A program made the position numbers and the translations under genes. Under the pieces are notes generated by a model, which searched no databases, was not told where the DNA came from, and saw nothing but the letters and a program-made list of their open reading frames with translations. Source: Tritrichomonas foetus (taxonomy: Eukaryota > Parabasalia > Tritrichomonadida > Tritrichomonadidae). Taken from it: a stretch of 24,187 nt of DNA. Within the stretch, counting starts at the first letter, position 1; each line of letters opens with the position of its first letter. Positions 1-8,647 of the stretch are shown here, one piece after another. Location: the NCBI GenBank assembly GCA_001839685.1, contig MLAK01000846.1, forward strand, positions 1 through 24,187. The letters run 5' to 3'.

Positions 1-129
1 GGTCATGACTCAAACATAATATATTGAATCCATCATTCTATGATCATAGGTCTAATAGATTATTGACAAATGAAATGTTAATTCAATATAAGAGATTATT
101 TAAATCAAAAACTCAGAACAAAGGAGAGT

Positions 130-261
130 TTTGATCAAAAGTACCATATAAGAAACAAATAAAAAATTAATGATGTGAAGTTAAATTCATTGAATTTTTC
201 AAATAATATATAATCTGATTTCAATAGTTTTTATTATAAACTGATGGTACTTTTGATCAAA
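130..261. repeat. Perfect 18-bp inverted repeat with 96-bp spacer
   Basis: The arm at 130-147 (TTTGATCAAAAGTACCAT) is the exact reverse complement of 244-261 (ATGGTACTTTTGATCAAA). The spacer is 96 bp. Each arm itself contains the palindrome TTGATCAA. The match stops abruptly on both sides. It could be a hairpin-forming element, a small MITE-like remnant or a paired protein-binding site; nothing in the spacer looks coding. Confidence 0.75.
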
Positions 262-419
262 TTTTGAATGACCTTAATTTTAAAATGATAAAATGACTTC
301 AATAACTCTATATTTCTCTCAAAATTGTCAATTAATAGGAATTTCAAGAATTAAGCATCAAAAACATCATCAACATCGTTTTCATGTGATCATCATCCAA
401 TGTTTCCGAGAAAATATCT

Positions 420-445
420 AAAAAAAAAAAAAAAAAAAAAAAAAA
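420..445. repeat. 26-base poly(A) tract
   Basis: An uninterrupted run of 26 adenines. It may be a simple microsatellite. No retrocopied coding sequence with a matching orientation is visible immediately upstream, so a retroposed poly(A) tail is not supported. Confidence 0.8.
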
Positions 446-1764
446 TTCATAGAACTATAAAATTATAAAAATCATCTAAAATAAGTGTGCAAAACTACTT
501 CAAAATATTTTTATTCTTTATTTTGTTCGAAATAACAGAAGAAAGAAAATGATTTGTTTCATCATCGTTTATAATTCCAAAAATTCCGAGTATGAATACA
601 TTTAATTGATAATTTGATTCAAATTTGCCTCAAATAAAACCTCTCTCTAATGTAAATATTATTTTAAAATAATTTTAAAAATTATTAATGTTAATGGATG
701 TTAGAATATTTATAAAATATAGAAATTGATTCCTTTGTAAATCAGAAAAAGACATACAATTTATTCGCGTTCTCCAAATTATATCTGAATATCTGTTATT
801 TTCCTAGAAGTATCTTTTTACTCACTTTTATTAGTTATAACAGTCAATCTCTTTTATGCTGTACCCATTTCCAATTTTTTTTTTATATGTTTCTTTCTCC
901 CACAATAAAAAAAAATTTTTTTCCATTTCTGAATATATGTTCAAAATGATCAAATTGGTCTTCAGAAGAAGGCAAACAATAATCAGATTAATAGTGCGCT
1001 CTTGATATTCCACAGAAAGAAGTAGGTTTTATGACCATTACATTTGTTTATTCAATTCATATCTCATCATTCAGATGGTTATTTAGCGCAATAAAGAAGT
1101 TGATGAAATTGATAGAATTTGAAATTATTTTATTTACGATAGTGATATACATTGAAATAATGAATATAATCAGAAAAACTGCATAGAAAAAATAATAATT
1201 CAAATAGAAATTAAATGCCTTCTCGGAAAACAATTGTGATGTAGTTTTCAATTTCGTCGAAATAAATCAAAAGCTTTAATGATTCAAACCATTTTATGTT
1301 GGGCATCTATAATTAGAAAATGACAAGAGTTCCATTAGTAATCTCAAATAAAGAAAGTTGATGTTTGATTCATCCTAAGATCTGAGAGTAGAATTTTCTA
1401 CGTTGGTTTTCTTTCAAATACTTTTTCCATCAAAAGAATTTTGATAATTCTTCAAAAGTTAACTCAAAATTTTCAAAAAGGCATATTGAATAGATTTTTT
1501 CTATAATTTCTTTATCACAAAAACATAAATTGATTGGATTATTTTTGGATTTCATTCAATTTAACTAATTAAATTGAATTTAACGTACACAAAAACGAAC
1601 AATCAAATAGAAAATACTTTAAATTTTCTGATCATTTATCTATTATACATTCAATTTATTCAGACGAATTTAATATTTTTCAATTATATCATCAAAATTT
1701 GAATATACCATTTAAAATAAAAAAATAAAATAAAAATTCCCTGAAATTCAGAGAATTTTATACA

Positions 1765-3085
1765 TTAGTTAAATAGATGTATACAAACTAAATAGTCTTA
1801 ACGTACGAAATCACTAAAATGATCCTTATCATCAGTATTACTTAATACCATCAGTCAAAAATCAAAACCCAAATAGCTAAAAGAATGACGAAAATTTCCC
1901 TTATCGCAAACTTCGCAAATGGCCGAATTCAAAAATATTTCGAAAATGATTCTGAAGAAGCTATTGTTTCAGTTTTCGGGTGAACAGCTTTCAGTCAATT
2001 GTTAAATCTATTTTTTATAGTTATGAGCCATATTTATTCATAGTTTTGAAATTTTGCAACAATTAAACCGAAAAAAGAGCGATTTTGGAGAAAGCCTAAA
2101 AAAAATTGTGAGAAGCTTTTTTTCCAAGAATCACAAAGATTATAATACTGCTTCCCATAATTCTATTTACACTTCTTCTATCGATTTTTAATTAAAAATC
2201 GCGAAAATTTNGATAGTTTTAACTCAGTGATGTTGAATTAATTCAATTTCCATTTGACAAATATGAATGTATTGAAATCTTTTCTGTCATAAAATTTTAG
2301 TATATGAAGAAAATAGACTGGCAGTCCTCAACAGCACATTCTCAAGAAGGGATACAGATACAACGATTGAAAGACCAAATCAAGAAATTGACACAAAAGG
2401 CAAATGGCTACCAACTGAAAATGAATTCGATGATTCAAGAATTAAATGCATTGCGTAAAGAAAAATGAAAGCTTTTCATTTCACAAAAATAGAATTTTCA
2501 ATTACCTTCAGTCAAATCAACTTGTAGAAGAACCAGAAATGTCTTTTTCNGATTCACAGAATTCAGAGTGTTTCCGAACATTACAATGGGAAAAATGGAA
2601 NCCAATATGTTTTTTTCCAGACTTGATGCCAAGTGAATTTTCTGATGACTCGCCAATTAGATGGCAAAACATTCGTAATCTTCTCATTGATGCCTAAATT
2701 TTTTTTATTTATAGCAAAATTATTAATATTTTTTTTATACTTCATTTTTGTATTTTGAAAAATATTATAATTTTCGATGGAGGGTCATATGATAATAAAA
2801 AGCACGATTTATGATAAGAAATAATCAAGATATTAATGCTATAAAATCACTTTTTATCTCAATAATTCTCAGAAATTTCTGTGGGGTTTATTTTTTTCTC
2901 ACAATTTTTTTTTGGATTTGGTTTTCTCTGTATCTTGATTTTTAAATTATAATATTTATATATTATTAATAGGATTACAATTAAATAATTTTTAGATGAC
3001 AATAATATCAACAATTATTCATTTAGATCTCTCAATAGTCTTCTACATCGAGAGCTAGTTAGTTTGTATACATCTAGTTAAATAA
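1765..3085. mobile_element. Candidate element with 31-bp imperfect terminal inverted repeats
   Basis: Positions 1765-1795 and the reverse complement of 3055-3085 match at 28 of 31 bases, with a perfect 17-bp core (TAGATGTATACAAACTA at 1774-1790). The block spans about 1.32 kb and contains only a frame-broken coding tract (1885-2697). A TA dinucleotide lies at each end of the repeats, which would fit a Tc1/mariner-type TA target duplication. No transposase motif (DDE/D triad or helix-turn-helix) can be read in the interior, so the mobile-element reading rests on structure alone. A chance inverted repeat in AT-rich DNA is a weaker alternative, given the 17-bp perfect core. Confidence 0.35.
1885..2697 (+). 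pseudogene. Frame-broken coding tract of unknown family, coiled-coil middle
   Basis: Several protein-like frames follow one another on the plus strand. One of 32 codons starts at ATG 1885. A short continuation in another frame follows from 1983, then an open segment at 2027-2191 (54 codons; Lys/Ser-rich, ...SLKKIVRSFF...). A 54-codon frame starts at ATG 2304 and ends at TGA 2466-2468; it is heptad-like with many Gln, Lys and Leu, suggesting a coiled coil. A last frame overlaps it and runs to TAA at 2697, with a Trp/Phe-rich C-terminus (FRTLQWEKW). All junctions need a single-frame shift. I recognise no family. Three N bases (2211, 2550, 2601) show that sequence quality here is poor, so the breaks may be sequencing errors in a real gene rather than true decay. 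Confidence 0.4.
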
Positions 3086-3173
3086 TATTTTGAATTTACT
3101 TGAAAAGTGAAAAAGAAATATTTCATTAATTTAGATTACTTCACTTCTTCTAATTTTTTAACAGTTGCATAAA
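2698..3173. other. Intergenic region upstream of the Myb gene
   Basis: Very AT-rich, with several T runs and no coding-like frame. It contains the right arm of the 31-bp inverted repeat (3055-3085). Candidate TCA-type initiators before the Myb gene are TCATTAAT near 3123 and TCACTTC near 3141; neither lies as close to the ATG as in other genes of the window. Confidence 0.5.
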
Positions 3174-3818
3174 ATGTTCACTAGCCTTACAGAGAAGAAA
3201 CTCTTCGTGCATAAGAAAACCAAAAGTGGACGACAAATGTTTACAAATGAAGAAGATATCTACCTTCGATTTCTCGTTTCGAAATATGGAGAAAAAAACT
3301 GGGATCTTATCTCGAAATTAATGGGGAATAGGTCCTCTCGTCAATGTCGTGAGCGATATCGATATTACCTATCGCCTAAAATCAATAGATCGAAATGGAC
3401 AGAGGATGAAGATATTTTACTTCTGAAGAAAATTCAAGAATTCGGGAAAAAATGGAAACAAATCGCATTTTTCTTTGACAGAAGAACAGAAGTTAACATA
3501 AAAAATCGATATTATTTACTAATGTCGAAAAAAGAAAAATCGTTAATCAAAAATGAAGATGGTGGGAATTCAGTAATCGATAAGTATATACAAGAAAAAA
3601 ATAATGTAAATATACAGAATAATAATTCTAACCATGATTCTATGATGAACTCGAATTCATTAAATAGAGATGAAAATAAAGACCGAATTAATATTGGTGA
3701 TATTAAAGAACTAACAGACAGAAACAATATTAAGGACCTTGATGGCTTAAATGCTCAAACCTTGTTCACAGATCATACTTCGCTTTTTGATGAAAAACTT
3801 GGAACAACAATTTGGTAG
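3174..3818 (+). CDS. R2R3 Myb-like DNA-binding protein
   Basis: Predicted sequence-specific transcription factor of 214 residues. Two tandem Myb repeats occupy about residues 18-66 and 72-120. The first reads ...YGEKNWDLISKLM... with the recognition helix SSRQCRERYRYYL. The second begins SKWTEDED and has the motif GKKWKQIAFFF followed by the helix NIKNRYYLL. The first tryptophan of repeat 1 is replaced by Phe (F23), a common Myb variation. The C-terminal 90 residues are Asn/Asp-rich and probably disordered. The frame opens earlier with TTG at 3165, but I use the first ATG (3174). Large families of such small Myb proteins are known in trichomonads, where one Myb class recognises promoter motifs. 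The specific target is unknown. A relic of the same repeat lies just downstream (4056-4079). Confidence 0.88.
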   Translation: MFTSLTEKKLFVHKKTKSGRQMFTNEEDIYLRFLVSKYGEKNWDLISKLMGNRSSRQCRERYRYYLSPKINRSKWTEDEDILLLKKIQEFGKKWKQIAFFFDRRTEVNIKNRYYLLMSKKEKSLIKNEDGGNSVIDKYIQEKNNVNIQNNNSNHDSMMNSNSLNRDENKDRINIGDIKELTDRNNIKDLDGLNAQTLFTDHTSLFDEKLGTTIW

Positions 3819-3939
3819 CTATCGCTTATTGATTTTTTTCATCTCTGTTTGTGAATCGAACACTGACGTTGTATATAATAAGGATATTTTTATGGATAAA
3901 ATGAATTCTGTGATATTTTTCGAAATATTGATTACTTAA

Positions 3940-4128
3940 ATGAAAAGTTACGACTTGATACACAATGGAATGAAAAAATTGGATAATTTTGTATCAACAT
4001 CAAAGACACAAGTCATTTGTCATATTTGGAAAACCGATTCACCATTCTATGTGAAGAAATATGGAGAAAAAAACTGGGAGCCAAAACATCAAAGTCATAT
4101 GACTGGTTTTCCAAAGATATTCCCCTGA
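3940..4128 (+). pseudogene. Myb repeat relic or fragment
   Basis: The 24 bases at 4056-4079 are identical to 3281-3304 of the upstream Myb gene, and in both places they encode KYGEKNW, the turn before the second tryptophan of a Myb repeat. The flanking sequence of the relic frame (FYVKKYGEKNWEPKHQSH) does not continue as a Myb repeat: the recognition helix is absent. This is best read as a short remnant of a duplicated Myb gene, or a microhomology-driven insertion. An expressed 62-residue protein is possible but unlikely. Confidence 0.4.
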
Positions 4129-4183
4129 TAACTGAGAAAATCTATTCAATTTGGTTTTCAAGTATACATAACTAAACGTATTC

Positions 4184-4309
4184 ATGGCGGGACCTTTAAT
4201 TCGATTTTTTCTATATTCTTTTACAATTGACAATTTGAATACTTTACATATTATAAGGTCAATTATACCTTTTAATTTTGGCCTTAGGTTACTACTTTCA
4301 CAAAAAGTG
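4184..4309 (+). promoter_or_regulatory. Motif cluster upstream of the receptor gene
   Basis: Three short motifs lie here: ATGGCGGGA (4184-4192; GGCGGGA matches the E2F/DP core), CCTTAGGTTA (4282-4291) and CTTTCACAAAAAGTG (4295-4309). The same three strings recur in the divergent promoter at 9809-9902. The recurrence is seen directly; a regulatory role is inferred. Confidence 0.4.
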
Positions 4310-4442
4310 GAGTAAATAAAAGTTTTAATATGGCCAATTTCGATCACTACTAATGGTGAAATTTGGAAGTATAAAAACTTTTTCAAAGAATTCTTTATCC
4401 GACACTTCACGAATATATCAAAAATTCAGAAATTTAGAAAAC

Positions 4443-4449
4443 TCATTTT
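4443..4449 (+). promoter_or_regulatory. Initiator (Inr) of the receptor gene
   Basis: TCATTTT directly precedes the ATG at 4450. It fits the trichomonad initiator pattern TCA(+1)Y(A/T), with the start of transcription predicted at A4445 and a 5-base leader. It also supports ATG 4450 as the start codon. Confidence 0.55.
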
Positions 4450-7446
4450 ATGTTCCTCTTTTCTCTCTTCAATCTTCTTTCTTGCGCAAGGCAACCACTC
4501 TTTCAGAGCCAATATCCTATCGACAGAGACTTTTGCAAAGTTAATATTGACGGATATCAATACTCTCTTCTAGGAATGGCAAATCGAGTCGACAAATACA
4601 AACCCCCAAACGAAAACTATACATATATCATGAGAATATGTAAGGAAATTACCCAAGCTGACCTTCCAATTAACACATCTATTGATTTATCTGACGCATA
4701 TGTAGTTAGATGTGATACGAAAGAATGCCAAGTTTTGATTCATGAAAATTCATTCGATTGGACATTTTATAATGCAAATGACAAGGCAAGTGGCGTTATA
4801 TATCATGCAATTGGCGAACCTTTCAAAATCTCCGATATTTCCTACTATACCTTCGATGTTCAATATAATTTCATGTGCAACCCAGACTCAACCGATCCTG
4901 ATGTGGCAGCACGTTACATTTTTTCGAACATTGATACAGATGAAAGCTTATTGAAGATTATGGTTGATACTGCCTATGGATGCGGCCAAGGCAATCAATC
5001 TATTCCAACACCAACACCAAATCCATTCACTCCAAATTGTGATTATACAGACAGATATGATGAGTTGATGGACTATGGAATTGATCTCCATTTAGGCGAT
5101 ATGAATGGTGGTCCATATGGAATTCGTTCTGTTAACCTTTCAATCAATTCTGGAATAATTATGGGCTATCTTTTCTATCAACCATGTGAAAGGATGGAAT
5201 GTCCACCAGGCTATAAATGTAAATCAGATTCATATTCTAGTGCCTGGTTTTGCCTTTATGACTCACATGAGTGCGAGTCATGGGGTATAATTCGTAACCA
5301 AGAAAAATTCGTCACTCCCCAAGAGGATCTCCTTGACGGTGTAAATGTGACATTCACACATGAAACAGAAGATAAGAAAATGGTTTTAATGCTTGGATGT
5401 GATCGTTTCCTTCCAAAGAATCACATTGACTTTGCTTCAAAAGTGACAAAGTCTGGTAATGAAGCTGTCATTAAAGGCCGTTCACAAAATGCATGCATCG
5501 TCCCTCTTCCAGATCCAACACCTAAACCAGAAAAGTGCAAATTTGAAGCAACTAATCCCACTCAAAAATCTACAATTACTCTTAATATGGTAGATTACGA
5601 TAAAGGTGATATGGTTGGATGGACAGCTGATGTGAAAATCTCATCCACAAAAGAAAACGCAGTACTATATTATGAACCATGTGATAACGTCTTCTGTCCA
5701 AAGGGTGCCTATTGTGAAGGTGATGAAGATGCCACAATTTATCTTTGCAAACTCAGCACAAGTGGTAAGCAAGAATGTGCTGGATATGGTCTCCTTAATA
5801 ACTCCATTAACATGTACTTCATGAGTGTCTATGATATTACCGAAGGTGTCAAAGTAGACTATTCCGCTGATCTTGGTCGTACAGCAGTCGTTAACTGGCG
5901 TTGTGATAGTACTCTGGCTTCGAAACAACTCCGCTTGCCAACTGAAGTCTCACTTTACAAGAATGAACTTTCATTCGAAGTCTATTCCAAAGATGCATGT
6001 GGAAGCGGAAATCCAACACCTAGACCAGAATGGCATCCACCAAAGCCAACAATTCCACCTAATCCAACACCAACACCACAACCATCTGTCAATCCAACTG
6101 ATGTATATGTCATCAATGAAACACACTACATTTTAACCCCACTTTCAAACTACCAACAAGATGTGTTCAAAGGAAACTTAACTATTATGGGCCCATCTAG
6201 CCAAGAAGGCAAAGTTTATGCCGAATTCCATCCTTGGAAGTTCATTGACTGTCCAGCTGGTTATGAATGCTCAGCTAACCAAAAGGATGCAAACTTCTGG
6301 GCCTGCTGGATAGAAGATGATAAATCCAAGTACTGCCATGCTATTGGTGATACCAGAATCAAGAATGAAATGTATCCAATGACACCATCAAATCCAGATC
6401 GCGGTGTAGAACTTATCTTCGGCGGTGTTTGGGGACTTGATACACACTTCGACATTGAATGCGACAAACATGAAGATAACTACTCTATTCCATTTGATCA
6501 TGCCACTGTACTCTCATATTCACAAACACGTAATGGAACATACTTTAAGGCATTTTTGGATTCTGGCGCAGTGTGCCCACGTGAATTCGAACCGATTCGA
6601 ACACCAGTTCCAGCTGCAAGACAAACACCAGCACCAGGTTATGTTCCACAATACCAATATTCTAAAACAATCGGTGATAAAATGATTTCCATCAATCTCG
6701 GTGACCTTGAAACACACACTGAAATAATCACAATCGGTCTTTTCCCACACTATCAACGTAACTTATTCAGATACTATCCAAAGACACCAGGTGCTGCCCC
6801 AACAGGTTACCGAGTCATCGATACAGATAAAACAACAGCCAACGTTTGGAGATGCTTTAACCTTTCAGGTGTTGGTTACTGTCATACATGCGGTGATCTT
6901 AATATCAACTTAGATTACCAACTTGTTAAACAAAATGATTTAAGTGGTGGTCTTTCACTCAACTACGAAGGTGGTTACGGCCAATACGAAACACATGTCC
7001 AACTGATCTGCAATGAATCTATTAAAGGAAATGAAGTTGATTTCGATGATGTTGGTTTCTTCACATACCAAATGAAATCACCAATCATTTTCGCACATAC
7101 TTCACTCATCTGTCCAAAGAGTACTGGCCCAACTACTGCACCTACATCTGCTCCAATCACACCAACAACAGAACCAACAATATCACCAGAACCTGGAGAG
7201 AGAAGTAATGTAACAGGTGGAAGTATCTTCCTCTTCATTGTGATTGCTGGTCTTGTTTTATACCTCGCCATTGGAGTTCTCGTTGGATTTGTGAGACAAG
7301 GAACACTCGGATTCCCGAACGCGGACTTCTGGGAAGAATTCTTTGAATGCGTTGTTGCAGCTGTCACTTTCATTTTCACTTGTGGAAAGAAAGGACCATC
7401 ATCTCTCATGGCCGATGGACAACTGTATGAGAAAGCTGTCGCATAA
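4450..7446 (+). CDS. Mannose-6-phosphate-receptor-like type I membrane protein with Cys-rich repeats
   Basis: Predicted lysosomal cargo receptor of 998 residues. A short signal peptide (FLFSLFNLLS) is followed by about five Cys-containing luminal modules (approximately residues 29-180, 197-349, 363-517, 556-709 and 734-888). They are separated by Pro/Thr-rich linkers (PTPTPNP, PPNPTPTPQP). Modules 2-4 share the pattern ...C-(P)-G-x-x-C...WxC...Y-C/E-C...G...L.C...aC, resembling MRH (mannose-6-phosphate receptor homology) domains. One transmembrane helix lies at about 926-948. The tail motif GFPNADFW (954-961) matches the short segment that follows the membrane helix in MPR/ATG27-type receptors. 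The cytosolic tail is about 50 residues and ends YEKAVA. Carbohydrate binding was not tested. It is convergent with the dynein LIC gene. A possible AATAAA lies at 7482, 36 bases after the stop. The family call is fairly sure; M6P as ligand is inference. Confidence 0.72.
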   Translation: MFLFSLFNLLSCARQPLFQSQYPIDRDFCKVNIDGYQYSLLGMANRVDKYKPPNENYTYIMRICKEITQADLPINTSIDLSDAYVVRCDTKECQVLIHENSFDWTFYNANDKASGVIYHAIGEPFKISDISYYTFDVQYNFMCNPDSTDPDVAARYIFSNIDTDESLLKIMVDTAYGCGQGNQSIPTPTPNPFTPNCDYTDRYDELMDYGIDLHLGDMNGGPYGIRSVNLSINSGIIMGYLFYQPCERMECPPGYKCKSDSYSSAWFCLYDSHECESWGIIRNQEKFVTPQEDLLDGVNVTFTHETEDKKMVLMLGCDRFLPKNHIDFASKVTKSGNEAVIKGRSQNACIVPLPDPTPKPEKCKFEATNPTQKSTITLNMVDYDKGDMVGWTADVKISSTKENAVLYYEPCDNVFCPKGAYCEGDEDATIYLCKLSTSGKQECAGYGLLNNSINMYFMSVYDITEGVKVDYSADLGRTAVVNWRCDSTLASKQLRLPTEVSLYKNELSFEVYSKDACGSGNPTPRPEWHPPKPTIPPNPTPTPQPSVNPTDVYVINETHYILTPLSNYQQDVFKGNLTIMGPSSQEGKVYAEFHPWKFIDCPAGYECSANQKDANFWACWIEDDKSKYCHAIGDTRIKNEMYPMTPSNPDRGVELIFGGVWGLDTHFDIECDKHEDNYSIPFDHATVLSYSQTRNGTYFKAFLDSGAVCPREFEPIRTPVPAARQTPAPGYVPQYQYSKTIGDKMISINLGDLETHTEIITIGLFPHYQRNLFRYYPKTPGAAPTGYRVIDTDKTTANVWRCFNLSGVGYCHTCGDLNINLDYQLVKQNDLSGGLSLNYEGGYGQYETHVQLICNESIKGNEVDFDDVGFFTYQMKSPIIFAHTSLICPKSTGPTTAPTSAPITPTTEPTISPEPGERSNVTGGSIFLFIVIAGLVLYLAIGVLVGFVRQGTLGFPNADFWEEFFECVVAAVTFIFTCGKKGPSSLMADGQLYEKAVA

Positions 7447-7759
7447 GTTAGATTCCATTAAATATAATAATTAATTTTATCAATAAACATCATAATCCAT
7501 AATTTTCTGAGTTTTTTTGAATCATATTACAAAATTTTTTTATGAGAACGATCCCTTTATATTATTTTTTCGAATTTAAATAATCATTACTTTCTCTTAA
7601 AATCATTACTTTCTCTTAAAATCATTACTTTCTCTTTAAATCATTACTTTCTCTTAAAATCATTACTTTCTCTTTAAATCATTACTTTCTCTTTAAATCA
7701 TTACTTTCACAAATAAGAAGTAAATATAAAAAATAGAAATGAGTAGAAACAGACTTTAT
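7447..7759. other. Convergent 3' gap containing a minisatellite
   Basis: This gap separates the 3' ends of two converging genes. It contains a candidate AATAAA at 7482-7487 for the plus-strand gene and a 19-bp minisatellite (listed separately). Nothing else is recognisable. Confidence 0.6.
7582..7708. repeat. 19-bp minisatellite, 6 full copies plus a partial
   Basis: The unit is AATCATTACTTTCTCTTAA. Copies start at 7582, 7601, 7620, 7639, 7658 and 7677, and a partial one at 7696. The only variation is an A/T change near the end (CTCTTAA versus CTCTTTA). Each unit contains TCATTACTTT, which resembles a trichomonad initiator followed by a pyrimidine run. The array lies between two convergent 3' ends, where an initiator would be unexpected. 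Confidence 0.92.
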
Positions 7760-8647
7760 CTAAATCGATGCGATGAGCGCCTTCAATTTATCATCAAGAA
7801 GTTTGTTTTGTTCTCGAACGGTTTTATCAATCTCCTCATCAGCATAGTACGGATCATCTATTTTCACTTCTGAACCGCCTTTCGCTTCTCTATCATTGGT
7901 TTCTTTCAAAAGTTCAGCTCGCACAAATGTTGTAAATTGTTGCATTGAATCTATTGAATTTCCATATGAATCTGTATCATCACCAGGATAAATAAGTGTT
8001 GGCGCGTTGTGGCTGTTTTGCCTTTCTGGCTTTTTCACGTCAGGAATCACTAAGGATTTGACCAAAACTTTAAATCGAGTCATTAAAGAGTCAATTTTTG
8101 ACGAAAAAGTGACGAGCCCACATCCATACTGATGGATGGTTGCCTGGAGGCCGTTTATTATTTTCGCCTTAAATGATGGATCTTTTTCATCGAATTCTTC
8201 GTAATGCGTCGCTACAACGAAAGCACCGCCGATATCTGATTTAAACCTTCTCATGATTATTGGAAGCCATTCGAGTGCTTCATTGATGGACTTATATTTC
8301 ATTATGTCTAATACGATGAAAACATAGAAATTTTTCTGCGTTTCTGGCGTAACAATAGTGTTCAGAATTTTTTCGAGTTTTTGACCGCCGCCCAATTCCC
8401 AGAAATGGAGTGTTTTATCCTTATCTTGGACATGAACGTTACATGACTGGTAAGAGAGAGCGAGGGTCGGTCTAGGTTCTTCGAGTCGACTGAAGAAAGC
8501 GTTCTGGAGTGTAGATTTGCCACATTGTGTGCTTCCGATGAAGAGAAAATGTGCGTCGTTTTGGCCAAGAGACATTTTGGTTTCGTCTGATTCGGCAATT
8601 AAAGCTCCCCAAATGTCACGCCTTGGATCTACGTTTTTTGTCGTCAT
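7760..8647 (-). CDS. DYNC2LI1: Cytoplasmic dynein 2 light intermediate chain (D2LIC)
   Basis: Subunit of the dynein-2 motor that drives retrograde intraflagellar transport; it binds the heavy-chain tail. The product has 295 residues, somewhat shorter than the roughly 350 of the human protein. A P-loop GSTQCGKS lies at residues 38-45. It is followed by PTLALSY (60-66) and HFWELGGG (81-88), both diagnostic of the LIC family and closest to the dynein-2 type. The usual NKxD-like segment (SKYD in D2LIC) is changed to THYE, in line with the family's weak or absent GTPase activity. The start is a proper ATG at 8647. The C-terminus is Lys/Asp-rich. No close initiator is obvious; TTTTCACATTC lies about 25 bases before the ATG. 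The presence of this gene implies an IFT-built flagellum. Confidence 0.85.
   Translation of the reverse strand: MTTKNVDPRRDIWGALIAESDETKMSLGQNDAHFLFIGSTQCGKSTLQNAFFSRLEEPRPTLALSYQSCNVHVQDKDKTLHFWELGGGQKLEKILNTIVTPETQKNFYVFIVLDIMKYKSINEALEWLPIIMRRFKSDIGGAFVVATHYEEFDEKDPSFKAKIINGLQATIHQYGCGLVTFSSKIDSLMTRFKVLVKSLVIPDVKKPERQNSHNAPTLIYPGDDTDSYGNSIDSMQQFTTFVRAELLKETNDREAKGGSEVKIDDPYYADEEIDKTVREQNKLLDDKLKALIASI

Larger units (their letters stand above)
1..1764. other. AT-rich region without a recognisable gene
   Basis: No convincing gene is visible. The two longest reverse-strand open frames (831-1013 and 1057-1251) begin with GTG and TTG rather than ATG and translate into low-complexity, Ile/Asn/Phe-rich sequence typical of AT-rich spacer. 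The stretch contains an 18-bp inverted repeat and a 26-base A tract, listed separately. I see no tRNA-like cloverleaf or snRNA-like motif. Confidence 0.6.
3819..4449. other. Intergenic region with Myb relic and receptor promoter
   Basis: The left half holds a 62-codon frame (3940-4128) that includes a short Myb-repeat relic. The right half is the promoter region of the receptor gene, with a GGCGGGA site, CCTTAGGTTA, CTTTCACAAAAAGTG and an initiator next to the ATG. A 123-codon reverse frame (4410-4039) begins with GTG, lacks an early ATG and resembles nothing, so I do not call it a gene. Confidence 0.55.

Noticed and set aside
420..445. Poly(A) tract as the tail of a retroposed gene
   Set aside because: No coding sequence, target-site duplication or element body was visible upstream in the matching orientation.
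831..1251. Two reverse open frames of 60 and 64 codons
   Set aside because: They begin with GTG and TTG, and their Ile/Asn/Phe-rich translations look like AT-rich spacer.
4039..4410. 123-codon reverse open frame in the receptor promoter
   Set aside because: It opens with GTG and has no early ATG, overlaps the Myb relic in antisense, and its translation resembles no family.
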